32,882 nucleotides of DNA from Flavobacterium sp. (GTDB lineage Bacteria > Bacteroidota > Bacteroidia > Flavobacteriales > Flavobacteriaceae), in contig JAUVAS010000025.1 in the NCBI GenBank assembly GCA_030591585.1, positions 1 to 32,882 on the forward strand, read 5' to 3'. Positions 25,621 through 32,882 of this stretch are shown here, in pieces. Position 1 is the first letter of the stretch. Each line of letters begins with the position of its first letter. The notes under the pieces are model-generated. The model did not search any database. It was not told the origin of the DNA and worked only from the letters and a program-made list of their open reading frames with translations. The translations under genes and the position numbers were made by a program.

Positions 25621-25766
25621 AAAATAGTATTTAAACCTTATACGTAAATTTAACAATAAGTAATTTATTTGTAGGATTAATCTCTGTTATTTTCTTTTTA
25701 TCGAATTTGTTTGTTTATTAATCGATGTTTATATTCTTTTACGCGGTGTTCCCAAAACATATACTT

Positions 25767-26000
25767 ATGGAATCTGATAGAAACAAATACACTAACAGCG
25801 AAATAACGGTTACTTACACTCCCGAAAAATGCATTCACGCAGAAAAATGCGCACAGGGGCTTTCTGAAGTGTTTAGAACTTCTGTTCTACCTTGGATTAA
25901 TTTAGAAGGTGCAGAAACCAAAAAAATAATTAAGCAAATAAAAAAGTGTCCTTCTGGAGCTTTAAACTATTGTCACAATCAAGTAAAAGTTTCAGCTTAA
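25767..26000 (+). CDS. Small (4Fe-4S) mono-cluster protein, YjdI/Fer4_19-like
   Basis: A 77-residue protein matching the divergent Fer4_19 (YjdI) family: ITVTYTPEKCIHAEKCAQGLSEVF at the N-terminus (Cys22, Cys28) and IIKQIKKCPSGALNY (Cys61) near the C-terminus, with an additional Cys69. The family is predicted to bind one Fe-S cluster; its role is unknown, and members often accompany GNAT or CDGSH proteins, neither of which is here. I choose ATG 25767 (MESDRNKYTNSE) over ATG 25725, whose extra 14 residues are not family-like. Confidence 0.85.
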   Translation: MESDRNKYTNSEITVTYTPEKCIHAEKCAQGLSEVFRTSVLPWINLEGAETKKIIKQIKKCPSGALNYCHNQVKVSA

Positions 26001-26072
26001 AAAATAAATTACTGAAATAAACAATTTTTATCAAATTGCAGTGTTTAAAAAATAAACTTCTACCTTTATCAA

Positions 26073-26642
26073 ATGATAAAAAACAGCGTCCTATTAATTT
26101 TATTATTTATTTCTTCTTTAGCTAGTGTTGCTCAAGAAAATAATCTAGAGAATCAGTTTAATGATGTATTCAAAAAATCTAATAATTATCAAGAATATAA
26201 GGTAGTTAAGAAGGTTGCATTATATAGCCTTAAACAAAACGTATTAGACACAATAACTCTTTTAGAAAAAAACATGGTGGTTTCTTCTGTAGAAATTGAA
26301 GAACAAAAAGAAACGATTGCCAGTCTTAATAAAGAACTAGAAGCGACTAAAAAGGATTTAGCAATTTCAAAAGAAAAAGAAGAGGGTATTGAAGTAGTTG
26401 GAGTGATAACTACTAAATCTACATATAACGCTACAGCATTTTCTCTTATAGGGGTTTTGCTCTTAACAATAGGAATCCTATTCTTTAAATTTAAAAACAG
26501 TAATAGTGTAACAAAATCTACTAAAACTAAATTATCTGATACCGAAGAGGAATTAGAAACCTTTAGACATAAAACTATTGAAAAGGAACAACAACTTAGA
26601 AGAAAACTTCAAGACGAAATTAATAAAAATAAAGATAGCTAA
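26073..26642 (+). CDS. Hypothetical exported coiled-coil protein with one membrane helix
   Basis: A 189-residue protein. A signal peptide covers ~1-20 (ending SLASVAQEN); a coiled coil follows (~60-110, rich in Glu/Lys with heptads such as IEEQKETIASLNKELEATKKDL), then one membrane helix (~124-143, FSLIGVLLLTIGILFF), then a second cytoplasmic coiled coil (~150-189). Similar Flavobacteriaceae proteins have been labelled tRNA (guanine-N1)-methyltransferase, but nothing here resembles TrmD. Its TAA stop abuts the murA stop on the opposite strand with no base between. Function unknown. Confidence 0.75.
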   Translation: MIKNSVLLILLFISSLASVAQENNLENQFNDVFKKSNNYQEYKVVKKVALYSLKQNVLDTITLLEKNMVVSSVEIEEQKETIASLNKELEATKKDLAISKEKEEGIEVVGVITTKSTYNATAFSLIGVLLLTIGILFFKFKNSNSVTKSTKTKLSDTEEELETFRHKTIEKEQQLRRKLQDEINKNKDS

Positions 26643-27959
26643 TTAGCAATTTTCCAAACGAGTAATCTTTGCACCAATAGCTCTTAATCGTTCATCAATA
26701 TTTTCATAACCACGATCTATTTGTTCTATATTATGAATGGTACTAGTACCTTCAGCAGATAAAGCAGCAATTAATAATGATATTCCTGCACGTATGTCTG
26801 GAGAAACCATGGTAGTTGCTTTCAATGGACTATTAAAATCATCTCCAATTACAGTTGCACGGTGTGGGTCGCATAAAATAATCTTAGCGCCCATATCTAT
26901 AAGTTTATCTACAAAGAATAACCTGCTTTCAAACATTTTTTGGTGTATCAACAGCGAACCTTTTGCTTGTGTAGCTATTACTAAAACAATACTTAATAAA
27001 TCTGGTGTAAATCCTGGCCAAGTAGCATCTGATACCGTTAAAATAGAACCGTCAATATATCCTTGAATTTCATACCCATCTTGTGCTGGAATGTAAATAT
27101 CATCTCCTCGTTTTTCGAGTGTAATCCCTAATTTTCTAAACGTATCTGGAATTAAACCTAAATTCTCCCAACTCACATCTTTTATGGTGATTTCACTTCG
27201 AGTCATCGCAGCCAATCCTATCCAACTACCAATTTCAATCATATCTGGTAGTATTGTATGTGTACATCCACCAAGACTATCAACACCTTCAATGGTAAGC
27301 AAGTTTGATCCTACTCCGCTAATCTTAGCGCCCATAGAGTTCAACATTTTACAAAGCTGTTGCAAATAGGGTTCACACGCTGCATTATAAATAGTCGTTT
27401 CACCTTTAGCCAAAGCTGCAGCCATTACAATATTAGCAGTACCTGTAACCGAAGCTTGATCCAACAACATATAGGTTCCGGTAAGACCGTTTGGAGCTTC
27501 AACTCCATAAAAACTTTCTTCCTTGTTATACCTAAAGGTTGCTCCTAATTTAATAAAGCCTTCAAAGTGAGTATCTAATCTTCTTCTTCCAATTTTATCG
27601 CCTCCAGGACGAGGAATATACCCTTTCCCGAAACGACTTAATAATGGTCCCACAATCATGATAGATCCTCTAATTGAGCTTCCTTCGTTTTTAAATTTTT
27701 CAGATTCTAGATACTCTAAATCAAGTTCATCTGCTTTAAACGAATAACTTCCTTTACTAAGTTTAGTTACTTTAACACCTAAATTTCCGAGTATTTCAAT
27801 TAGTTTGTTTACATCTCTAATATCGGGAATGTTATTAATAATCACTTCTTCTGAAGTCATTAAAACAGCACATAAAATCTGCAACGCTTCATTTTTTGCT
27901 CCCTGAGGTCTTATTTCTCCTTGTAGTTGGTGTCCTCCTTCAATTTTAAAAGTTCCCAT
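26643..27959 (-). CDS. murA: UDP-N-acetylglucosamine 1-carboxyvinyltransferase with Asp at the catalytic Cys position
   Basis: MurA, 438 residues, transfers enolpyruvate from PEP to UDP-GlcNAc, the first committed step of peptidoglycan synthesis in the cytoplasm. Conserved features are the N-terminal GEIRPQGAKNEALQ with the catalytic Lys-Asn pair and the flexible loop RPGGDKIGRRRLDTH. In E. coli the loop holds Cys115; here the matching residue is Asp121 (GAT, 27599-27597 on the minus strand). The Cys-to-Asp form is known to remain active and to resist fosfomycin. The gene follows DUF4290 after 121 bp containing a hairpin. It faces the coiled-coil gene end to end. Confidence 0.96.
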   Translation of the reverse strand: MGTFKIEGGHQLQGEIRPQGAKNEALQILCAVLMTSEEVIINNIPDIRDVNKLIEILGNLGVKVTKLSKGSYSFKADELDLEYLESEKFKNEGSSIRGSIMIVGPLLSRFGKGYIPRPGGDKIGRRRLDTHFEGFIKLGATFRYNKEESFYGVEAPNGLTGTYMLLDQASVTGTANIVMAAALAKGETTIYNAACEPYLQQLCKMLNSMGAKISGVGSNLLTIEGVDSLGGCTHTILPDMIEIGSWIGLAAMTRSEITIKDVSWENLGLIPDTFRKLGITLEKRGDDIYIPAQDGYEIQGYIDGSILTVSDATWPGFTPDLLSIVLVIATQAKGSLLIHQKMFESRLFFVDKLIDMGAKIILCDPHRATVIGDDFNSPLKATTMVSPDIRAGISLLIAALSAEGTSTIHNIEQIDRGYENIDERLRAIGAKITRLENC

Positions 27960-27999
27960 AGATGTAGTAGAATTTGTGTGGGTTAGACTAAAAAATAAC

Positions 28000-28039
28000 T
28001 TTTGAATCTACTATAACAATCTATTATAGTCATTCAAAA
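28000..28039 (-). terminator. Two-part stem-loop with following U-run between DUF4290 and murA
   Basis: TTTTGAAT (28000-28007) pairs with ATTCAAAA (28032-28039) and ACTATAA (28010-28016) with TTATAGT (28024-28030), with a 7-nt loop and a small internal loop. On the minus strand it is followed by GTTATTTTTT, so it resembles an intrinsic terminator for DUF4290, or an attenuator ahead of murA. The stem is AT-rich and thus weak. Confidence 0.5.
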
Positions 28040-28080
28040 TAATAACTAAAATATAAAATCAATATTGTATGAAAAATATT

Positions 28081-28728
28081 TTAATAGCGCTTTTTGGGGC
28101 GATTTTTATTAGTACTGTAATTTTTTTTGTAGGTTTTCTTGCTACCGTAACTCTTTTTGTTTTTTAAAATGGTCATGGTATCCAACAATTTTTCGTCAGA
28201 TTCTTTTAAATTTAATTTTCCTTCTGAAAGTTCAAAAAGATGATTAAAAATCACATCATCTTCCACGGTATCTTTATTCCAATTTAAAAAACATTTTTTC
28301 ATATGGTTGGCAATCGTCAACACCAACCCTTCTTTCATCTCACCATCTTCCCAACTATTAGCAACATCAACCATTCGTTTAATATTGTTTCCATAGAAAC
28401 GATATTTAGGGAAGTTTTGAGGGTACTCTAATGATGGAGGATGTGCCTGTAACTCTTCTCTTAAAGGAATTGTATACGGAGAATCTACATCTAATTTAAA
28501 GTCTGAAATAATAAATAATTGATCCCAAAGTTTGTGTTGAAAATCTAGAACATCGCGTAAATGTGGGTTTAAATTTCCCATTACCGCAATAATACTTTTA
28601 GCAACTTTATTACGTTCTTCTTTGTCATCGATGGAAATTGCATGGTCCACCATTTTTTGAATATGTCTCCCATATTCAGGAATTATGAGCTTAGGACGCT
28701 CTGAGTTGTATTCAATTTCGTATATCAA
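28081..28728 (-). CDS. DUF4290 domain-containing protein
   Basis: A 215-residue cytoplasmic protein matching DUF4290, a Bacteroidota-restricted family usually next to murA. The conserved start is YNSERPKLIIPEYGRHIQKMV, with FPKYRFYGNNIKRMV (~104-118) and TIANHMKKCFLNWNKD (~142-157). The final ~30 residues are strongly basic and Ser/Tyr-rich (KKSYGSKKTYKKNYST), suggesting nucleic-acid or ribosome contact, which is inference only. No signal peptide. The conserved linkage with murA suggests an envelope or division role, unproven. Confidence 0.85.
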   Translation of the reverse strand: MIYEIEYNSERPKLIIPEYGRHIQKMVDHAISIDDKEERNKVAKSIIAVMGNLNPHLRDVLDFQHKLWDQLFIISDFKLDVDSPYTIPLREELQAHPPSLEYPQNFPKYRFYGNNIKRMVDVANSWEDGEMKEGLVLTIANHMKKCFLNWNKDTVEDDVIFNHLFELSEGKLNLKESDEKLLDTMTILKNKKSYGSKKTYKKNYSTNKNRPKKRY

Positions 28729-28824
28729 AATAATATGGATAATGTTGTGGTCTTACTAATTTAGCCAGCAACGTGTTATTTTTTTCTGAAGTAATTTTCT
28801 TAATAGAGGTGCAAAATACTAATT

Positions 28825-29121
28825 TTATAAAGAAATAACTCCCTCGACTTTAGAAACTTCAATATATTTTTGAATTACAGCCTCCGGAGAGTCTAATATT
28901 ACTTTTATAGAGAGACTTGTATAGGTTCCTTTTGAAGAATCTCGAGTACTAATTTCTGCATTTGTTCCGTCAAAAACAGATTCTATTTCTGTAATTTTTT
29001 TATTACTTGCAGGTACAATAAACTTATATAAATAAAGGGATGGCCAACTAGTATCTCCTTCAAGTTGGGTTTTTAACCTGTCGTAAAATTCTGCTGTTTT
29101 TTTATCTAAACTCATCTGCAT
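28825..29121 (-). CDS. DUF493 family protein (YbeD-like)
   Basis: A 98-residue protein of the DUF493/YbeD family, small ACT-like ferredoxin-fold proteins. Features are FYDRLKTQLEGDTSWPSLYLYKFIVP (~12-37), followed by SSKGTYTSLSIKVILDSPEAVIQKY. Two starts are possible, ATG 29121 and ATG 29115 (MSLDKKT); the sequence does not decide. It is divergent from the NadR-like ATPase, with a -7 element TATCTTTG on its strand 15 bases upstream. Confidence 0.82.
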   Translation of the reverse strand: MQMSLDKKTAEFYDRLKTQLEGDTSWPSLYLYKFIVPASNKKITEIESVFDGTNAEISTRDSSKGTYTSLSIKVILDSPEAVIQKYIEVSKVEGVISL

Positions 29122-29135
29122 TAATTAATTGTTCA

Positions 29136-29143
29136 CAAAGATA
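29136..29143 (-). promoter_or_regulatory. -7 element (TATCTTTG) for the DUF493 gene
   Basis: TATCTTTG on the minus strand fits TAnnTTTG and is 15 bases upstream of the ATG. The -33 region is not convincing. Confidence 0.42.
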
Positions 29144-29188
29144 GGCTATCAATATTTATTTACGTTCTTTGTAGAATAACTTTTACGT

Positions 29189-29722
29189 ATGCCTAAAAAA
29201 ATTGTGATTACTGGAGGTCCAGGCTCCGGAAAAACCTCTTTAGTTTCTTACCTCTTAAATAAGGGGCATCAATGCATGCCTGAGATTTCGAGAGAGGTAA
29301 TTCTTGAAGCACAAAAACAAGGAATTGAACAGCTGTTTTTAGAAGATCCTATTCTATTTAGTCAGAAATTATTGGAAGGCAGGTTAGCTCAATTTAACGA
29401 TACTCACCATCTAGAAAAAACATTTTTATTTTTTGACCGAGGCTTGCCAGACATCACTGCATATATGGATTTTACAAAAACTAAGTACCCCTCTCATTTT
29501 ACAGATACATGTCAAAATAGCAGGTATGATCTTGTTTTTTTATTACCTCCGTGGAAAGAAATATACAAACAAGACAACGAACGTTACGAGACTTATGAGG
29601 AAGCGCTAGAAATCCATGACTTTCTATTAAACGGCTATGAAAAATACGGATATAAAGTAATTGAAATTCCCCATGGAAGTTTAAAAGAAAGAAAAGAATT
29701 TATCTTTAATACCATAAAATAG
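29189..29722 (+). CDS. NadR-like P-loop ATPase (AAA_28 family)
   Basis: A 177-residue cytoplasmic nucleotide-binding protein. The Walker A motif GGPGSGKTS lies at ~9-17, followed by MPEISREVI as in NadR/AAA_28 kinases, and LFFDRGLPDITAYM (~81-94) supplies the Walker B-type Asp. The family phosphorylates small substrates in some members (nicotinamide riboside in NadR) and is of unknown substrate in others. It heads a plus-strand cluster with recQ (6-bp gap) and fmt (1-bp overlap), so it is likely co-transcribed with them. Starts at ATG 29189. Confidence 0.87.
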   Translation: MPKKIVITGGPGSGKTSLVSYLLNKGHQCMPEISREVILEAQKQGIEQLFLEDPILFSQKLLEGRLAQFNDTHHLEKTFLFFDRGLPDITAYMDFTKTKYPSHFTDTCQNSRYDLVFLLPPWKEIYKQDNERYETYEEALEIHDFLLNGYEKYGYKVIEIPHGSLKERKEFIFNTIK

Positions 29723-29727
29723 TTGTC

Positions 29728-31626
29728 TTGAAACATCCCGTTCAAATTCTTGAAAAATATTGGGGATTTTCTCAATTTCTTCCTATGCAGGAAGAGATTA
29801 TTACTTCTGTCTTAAACGCTAAAGATAGTGTGGCTTTACTTCCTACAGGCGGTGGAAAATCGGTTTGTTTTCAGATTCCTGCTTTGGCTCAAGATGGAAT
29901 TTGTGTTGTTATATCTCCATTGGTTGCCTTGATGAACGATCAAGTTAATTCATTAAAGAAAAAAGGCATAAAAGCCTTAGCGATTACTGGCGGAATTAAA
30001 CCTCAAGAACTAAATATACTCTTAGATAATGCAATTTATGGTAATTATAAATTTCTCTATCTCTCTCCCGAAAGACTAAAACAAGAATTAGTACAAAACG
30101 CCATAAGGCAAATGAGTATTAATCTTTTTGCAATAGATGAAGCGCATTGTATTTCGCAATGGGGAAACGATTTTAGACCTGCTTATAAAAACATAAAAGT
30201 ATTGAGGAGTCTGCACCCTTTAGTTCCTTTTATTGCACTAACAGCTACGGCAACACCTGAAGTTTTAGAGGATGTTATTATGCAGTTACAATTAGAAAAA
30301 CCTGCCGTATTTAAAAGCTCATTTGTTCGTGAAAATCTTTCCTATCAGGTAATCAAGGAAGATGATAAATTGTATCGAATAGAGCAATTATTGAAAAATA
30401 ATTCAGAATCTGCAATAGTCTATGTTAGAAGCAGAAAACATGCGGTTGAGGTAAGCAATCAATTAAATAGCCTAGGAATATCCAGCAACTATTTTCACGG
30501 CGGAATTACTTCTAAAGAAAAACAACTTCGACTAGAAGAATGGATGCAAGGAAAAAAAGAAGTGATGGTTGCTACCAATGCTTTTGGAATGGGAATAGAC
30601 CATCCAAAAGTCCGATTTGTATTTCATATTCAACTACCCGAAAGTTTAGAAAGTTATTTTCAGGAAGCTGGACGTGCAGGAAGAGACAGAAATTACTCTA
30701 GCGCTATCATACTATATAATGACTATGATAAACTCATGGTAAAAAAACAGTTTATTGATTCTCGTCCAAACACGAAGCAATTAAAAGTTTTATATCGCAC
30801 GTTGAGTAATTATTTTCAGATTTCTTATGGAGAAGGAGAGTTTATCAATCATAGCTTTAGTTTTACAGAATTTTGCAAAATCTACGATCTAAATTACCTT
30901 CTTACGTATAATGGATTAACAGCTTTAGACAGATTGGGAGTAATACAGCTCTCGAAGCAATTTGGAAGAAAAACAATTTTAAAATTCTTATTGTCTTCAG
31001 ATAAAATTATTCAGTACTTCACACAAGATATTTCTATTTCAATTATAGGAAAAACGATTCTTAGATTATACGGCGGTATTTTCGATTCACCTACAGGAAT
31101 CAATTTAGAATTAATTTCTTCAAAAACAGGGCAGAATACTGAAGTTATTATTGCTGCTTTAAAAAAAATGGAACGAGATTCTGTAGTCGATTTAAAGTTA
31201 CATCATACAGATTCTTCTATTACATTTATAGTTCCTAGAGAAGATGATAAAACCATCAATATAATTTCAAAAGAATTAGAATCTTTAAATCAGAAGAAAA
31301 CAGACGAAGTAAAAGCAGTTTTAAATTATATTGAAAATATTAAAGAATGTAAAAGCCTTCAGTTAGTACGTTATTTTGGAGAAACTAATGCTCAACCTTG
31401 TGGCATCTGTTCGGTTTGCGCCTCACAACAATCAACACCAAGTAAAAAGGAAACGATTCTTATTTCAGAAAAAATTAAATTATTATTAGAAGAATCTGAA
31501 ATGACTTCTCGAGAGATTTCAGAAAAACTTACTTTTGCTGAAGCTAAAATAATTGTAGTTTTAAGATTGATGCAAGATGCTAGTAAAATAAATATCAACA
31601 CTAAAAATCAATATTATCTAAACTAA
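29728..31626 (+). CDS. recQ: RecQ-family ATP-dependent DNA helicase
   Basis: A 632-residue 3'-5' DNA helicase used in recombination and fork repair. Motif I is TGGGKS (40-45), the DEAH box is at 137-140 in IDEAHCISQWGNDFRP, and motif VI is in YFQEAGRAGRDR. Zinc-binding cysteines are 541, 558, 561 and 564, in the RecQ spacing C-x16-C-x2-C-x2-C. No clear HRDC domain follows; the C-terminal ~65 residues look like a winged helix (MTSREISEKLTFAEAKIIVVL). The start is TTG at 29728; the next in-frame Met (residue 20) falls inside the conserved FxPxQEEII segment and is too late. It overlaps fmt by one base. Confidence 0.95.
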   Translation: MKHPVQILEKYWGFSQFLPMQEEIITSVLNAKDSVALLPTGGGKSVCFQIPALAQDGICVVISPLVALMNDQVNSLKKKGIKALAITGGIKPQELNILLDNAIYGNYKFLYLSPERLKQELVQNAIRQMSINLFAIDEAHCISQWGNDFRPAYKNIKVLRSLHPLVPFIALTATATPEVLEDVIMQLQLEKPAVFKSSFVRENLSYQVIKEDDKLYRIEQLLKNNSESAIVYVRSRKHAVEVSNQLNSLGISSNYFHGGITSKEKQLRLEEWMQGKKEVMVATNAFGMGIDHPKVRFVFHIQLPESLESYFQEAGRAGRDRNYSSAIILYNDYDKLMVKKQFIDSRPNTKQLKVLYRTLSNYFQISYGEGEFINHSFSFTEFCKIYDLNYLLTYNGLTALDRLGVIQLSKQFGRKTILKFLLSSDKIIQYFTQDISISIIGKTILRLYGGIFDSPTGINLELISSKTGQNTEVIIAALKKMERDSVVDLKLHHTDSSITFIVPREDDKTINIISKELESLNQKKTDEVKAVLNYIENIKECKSLQLVRYFGETNAQPCGICSVCASQQSTPSKKETILISEKIKLLLEESEMTSREISEKLTFAEAKIIVVLRLMQDASKININTKNQYYLN

Positions 31627-32573
31627 TGAGAGATTTACGAATTGTTTTTATGGGCACGCCTGGGTTTGCAGTGGGAGTTTTACAAAAATTAGTAGAAGAG
31701 AAAAAAAACATTGTTGGTGTTATTACTTCACCAGACCGCCCTGCAGGTAGAGGGAGAAAAGTAAAAGAGTCTGACGTAAAACAATATGCAACATCACAAA
31801 ATCTACCTGTTTTACAACCTACTAATTTAAAAGATCTTGATTTTTTAGAAGAGCTAAAATCATTACAAGCCAATTTGCACATTGTGGTTGCTTTTAGAAT
31901 GTTACCTAAAGTAGTTTGGAATATGCCCGCATTTGGGACTTTTAACTTACACGCCTCACTCCTGCCTCAATATAGAGGAGCTGCACCCATTAATTGGGCA
32001 ATTATCAATGAGGAAACAAAAACAGGAGTCACCACTTTTTTTATAGACGATAAAATTGATACTGGTGCTATTATAGTAAGGAAAGAGATTTCACTTACTA
32101 AAAGAGAAACAGTAGGTTCCTTACACAATACCTTAATGAGCTTAGGAGCTGACTTAGTTATAGAAACTATAAGCTTAATTGAAAATGGCAAAGCAACACC
32201 AACCGAACAAACAGAAACAAACAATTTAAGAAACGCTCCAAAACTCACCAAAGAGAATACAAAAATTGATTGGAGTTTATCTGGTAAAAAAATTGATGCA
32301 TTTATTAGAGGGCTGAATCCTTACCCTGCAGCTTGGTCTCTCCTATATAATAACGAGGAAGAATTAAAAGTGAAAATTTACAATGCTCTTTTTGAAACTG
32401 AAGAACATACATTAGAAATAGGGAAAATAATAACTACCAAAAAAGAAATGAAGATAGCTGTATATAGTGGCTACCTTATTATAGAAGAAATGCAAATTCC
32501 TGGAAAGCGAAAAATGGACATAAAATCGCTTTTAAATGGATATTCTTTTAGTGAAAATTCAAAAATGATGTAA
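31626..32573 (+). CDS. fmt: Methionyl-tRNA formyltransferase
   Basis: Fmt, 315 residues, formylates initiator Met-tRNA with 10-formyl-THF. Features are the N-terminal RIVFMGTPGFA, the catalytic Asn/His/Asp region in NLHASLLPQYRGAAPINWAI (~104-123) and GVTTFFIDDKIDTGAI, and the C-terminal tRNA-binding domain with RGLNPYPAAWS. Full length. The ATG shares its A with the recQ stop TAA, so translation is coupled. Followed by a 188-bp gap and the HU gene. Confidence 0.97.
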   Translation: MRDLRIVFMGTPGFAVGVLQKLVEEKKNIVGVITSPDRPAGRGRKVKESDVKQYATSQNLPVLQPTNLKDLDFLEELKSLQANLHIVVAFRMLPKVVWNMPAFGTFNLHASLLPQYRGAAPINWAIINEETKTGVTTFFIDDKIDTGAIIVRKEISLTKRETVGSLHNTLMSLGADLVIETISLIENGKATPTEQTETNNLRNAPKLTKENTKIDWSLSGKKIDAFIRGLNPYPAAWSLLYNNEEELKVKIYNALFETEEHTLEIGKIITTKKEMKIAVYSGYLIIEEMQIPGKRKMDIKSLLNGYSFSENSKMM

Positions 32574-32677
32574 AGCCTTACTATTGCTGAATTCATTAAA
32601 ATCATCAAAAAATCAACCTGCTTTATTAACAATGCACCCAAGTTATTAACAAAAAACGTGATTTAGCCTACTATTAC

Positions 32678-32707
32678 TTGCGTGAACCGATATTCCTGTT
32701 AAATTTG
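32678..32707 (+). promoter_or_regulatory. Near-consensus promoter for the HU gene
   Basis: TTG (32678-32680) and TAAATTTG (32700-32707) are separated by exactly 19 bases, matching the Bacteroidota -33/-7 arrangement. The ATG at 32762 is 54 bases downstream, leaving a leader of about 45-50 nt that is AT-rich, typical of strongly translated genes in this phylum. Confidence 0.7.
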
Positions 32708-32761
32708 TAGAACAATTAATATAAAATCGAAGTTTAACCAACATTTTTAATTTTAAAATTT

Positions 32762-32882
32762 ATGAACAAATCAGATTTAATCGACGCAATGGCAGAACAT
32801 GCTGGAATCACTAAAGCATCTGCAAAAAAAGCATTAGAATGTATGCTAATTGAAATTGAAGGATCTCTTCAAAAAGGAAACA
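32762..32882 (+). CDS. HU-family DNA-binding protein, 3' partial
   Basis: The 40 visible codons give the N-terminus of an HU/IHF-type histone-like protein (MNKSDLIDAMAEHAGITKAS, then AKKALECMLIEIEGSLQKGN), covering the two helices that make the dimer core; the DNA-binding arm lies beyond the window. HU bends and compacts DNA as a dimer. It has its own strong promoter after the fmt gene; the recQ-fmt-HU order is common in Flavobacteriaceae. Confidence 0.93.
   Translation, partial: MNKSDLIDAMAEHAGITKASAKKALECMLIEIEGSLQKGN

Noticed and set aside
25725-25766. Longer start for the small Fe-S protein
   Set aside because: The extra hydrophobic residues do not match the family; ATG 25767 gives the usual length.
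32574-32677. Terminator after fmt
   Set aside because: No stem-loop with a U-run could be found in the gap before the HU promoter.

Overview
The window reads as a Flavobacteriaceae (Bacteroidota) chromosome segment. It is AT-rich and lacks Shine-Dalgarno sites. It carries Bacteroidota-type promoters (-33 TTTG/TTG, -7 TAnnTTTG), a subtilase with a type IX secretion sorting domain, YidC with a long periplasmic insert and basic tail, the pyrG-yidC and recQ-fmt-HU orders, and several families typical of the phylum (DUF4290, DUF2911, DUF922, LysM/PBP1 fusion). No tRNA, rRNA or CRISPR array was seen.

Layout. (1) 3-2481, plus strand: the end of a glutamate-cysteine-ligase-like/CBS protein, then an M14 aspartoacylase-like amidohydrolase. 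(2) 2478-12617, minus strand: nitronate monooxygenase, secreted subtilase, mnmA, a YwqK/MORN-like protein, an acetolactate-decarboxylase-like lipoprotein, yidC, pyrG, and a small QSregVF_b/DUF922 protease operon. (3) 12618-16309: six 11-bp repeats, a LysM/PBP1 lipoprotein-like receptor, then an IS110-family element in repeat-rich DNA with a structured upstream region that may encode its bridge RNA. (4) 16310-23327, minus strand: a surface polysaccharide export and precursor block (wza, wzc, tviB-like dehydrogenase, tviC-like epimerase, lone wzm permease), separated by degenerate 7-bp and 8-bp tandem repeats. (5) 23596-26642: DUF2911 protein, ACR3 arsenite exporter, a small Fe-S protein and a coiled-coil membrane protein. 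(6) 26643-29121, minus strand: murA with Asp in place of the catalytic Cys, DUF4290, DUF493. (7) 29189-end, plus strand: NadR-like ATPase, recQ, fmt and the start of an HU gene behind a near-consensus promoter.

How the genes work together. wza/wzc form the outer-membrane channel and the polymerisation/export kinase. The TviB/TviC-like pair should make UDP-N-acetyl-galactosaminuronate from UDP-GlcNAc. wzm is an ABC-2 permease whose ATPase partner is not found here; the IS110 copy sits where it would be expected. No glycosyltransferase is present, so the locus looks like a core export block.

The strongest leads are the IS110 element (candidate bridge RNA and an Asp-to-Asn change in the catalytic tetrad), the period-conserved but sequence-degenerate 7-, 8- and 11-bp repeats, the exported acetolactate-decarboxylase-fold protein, and the GCS2-CBS/aspartoacylase pair, which may be an uncharacterised ligase/hydrolase system. 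All calls come from reading the sequence and from memory of families; no database search was run.
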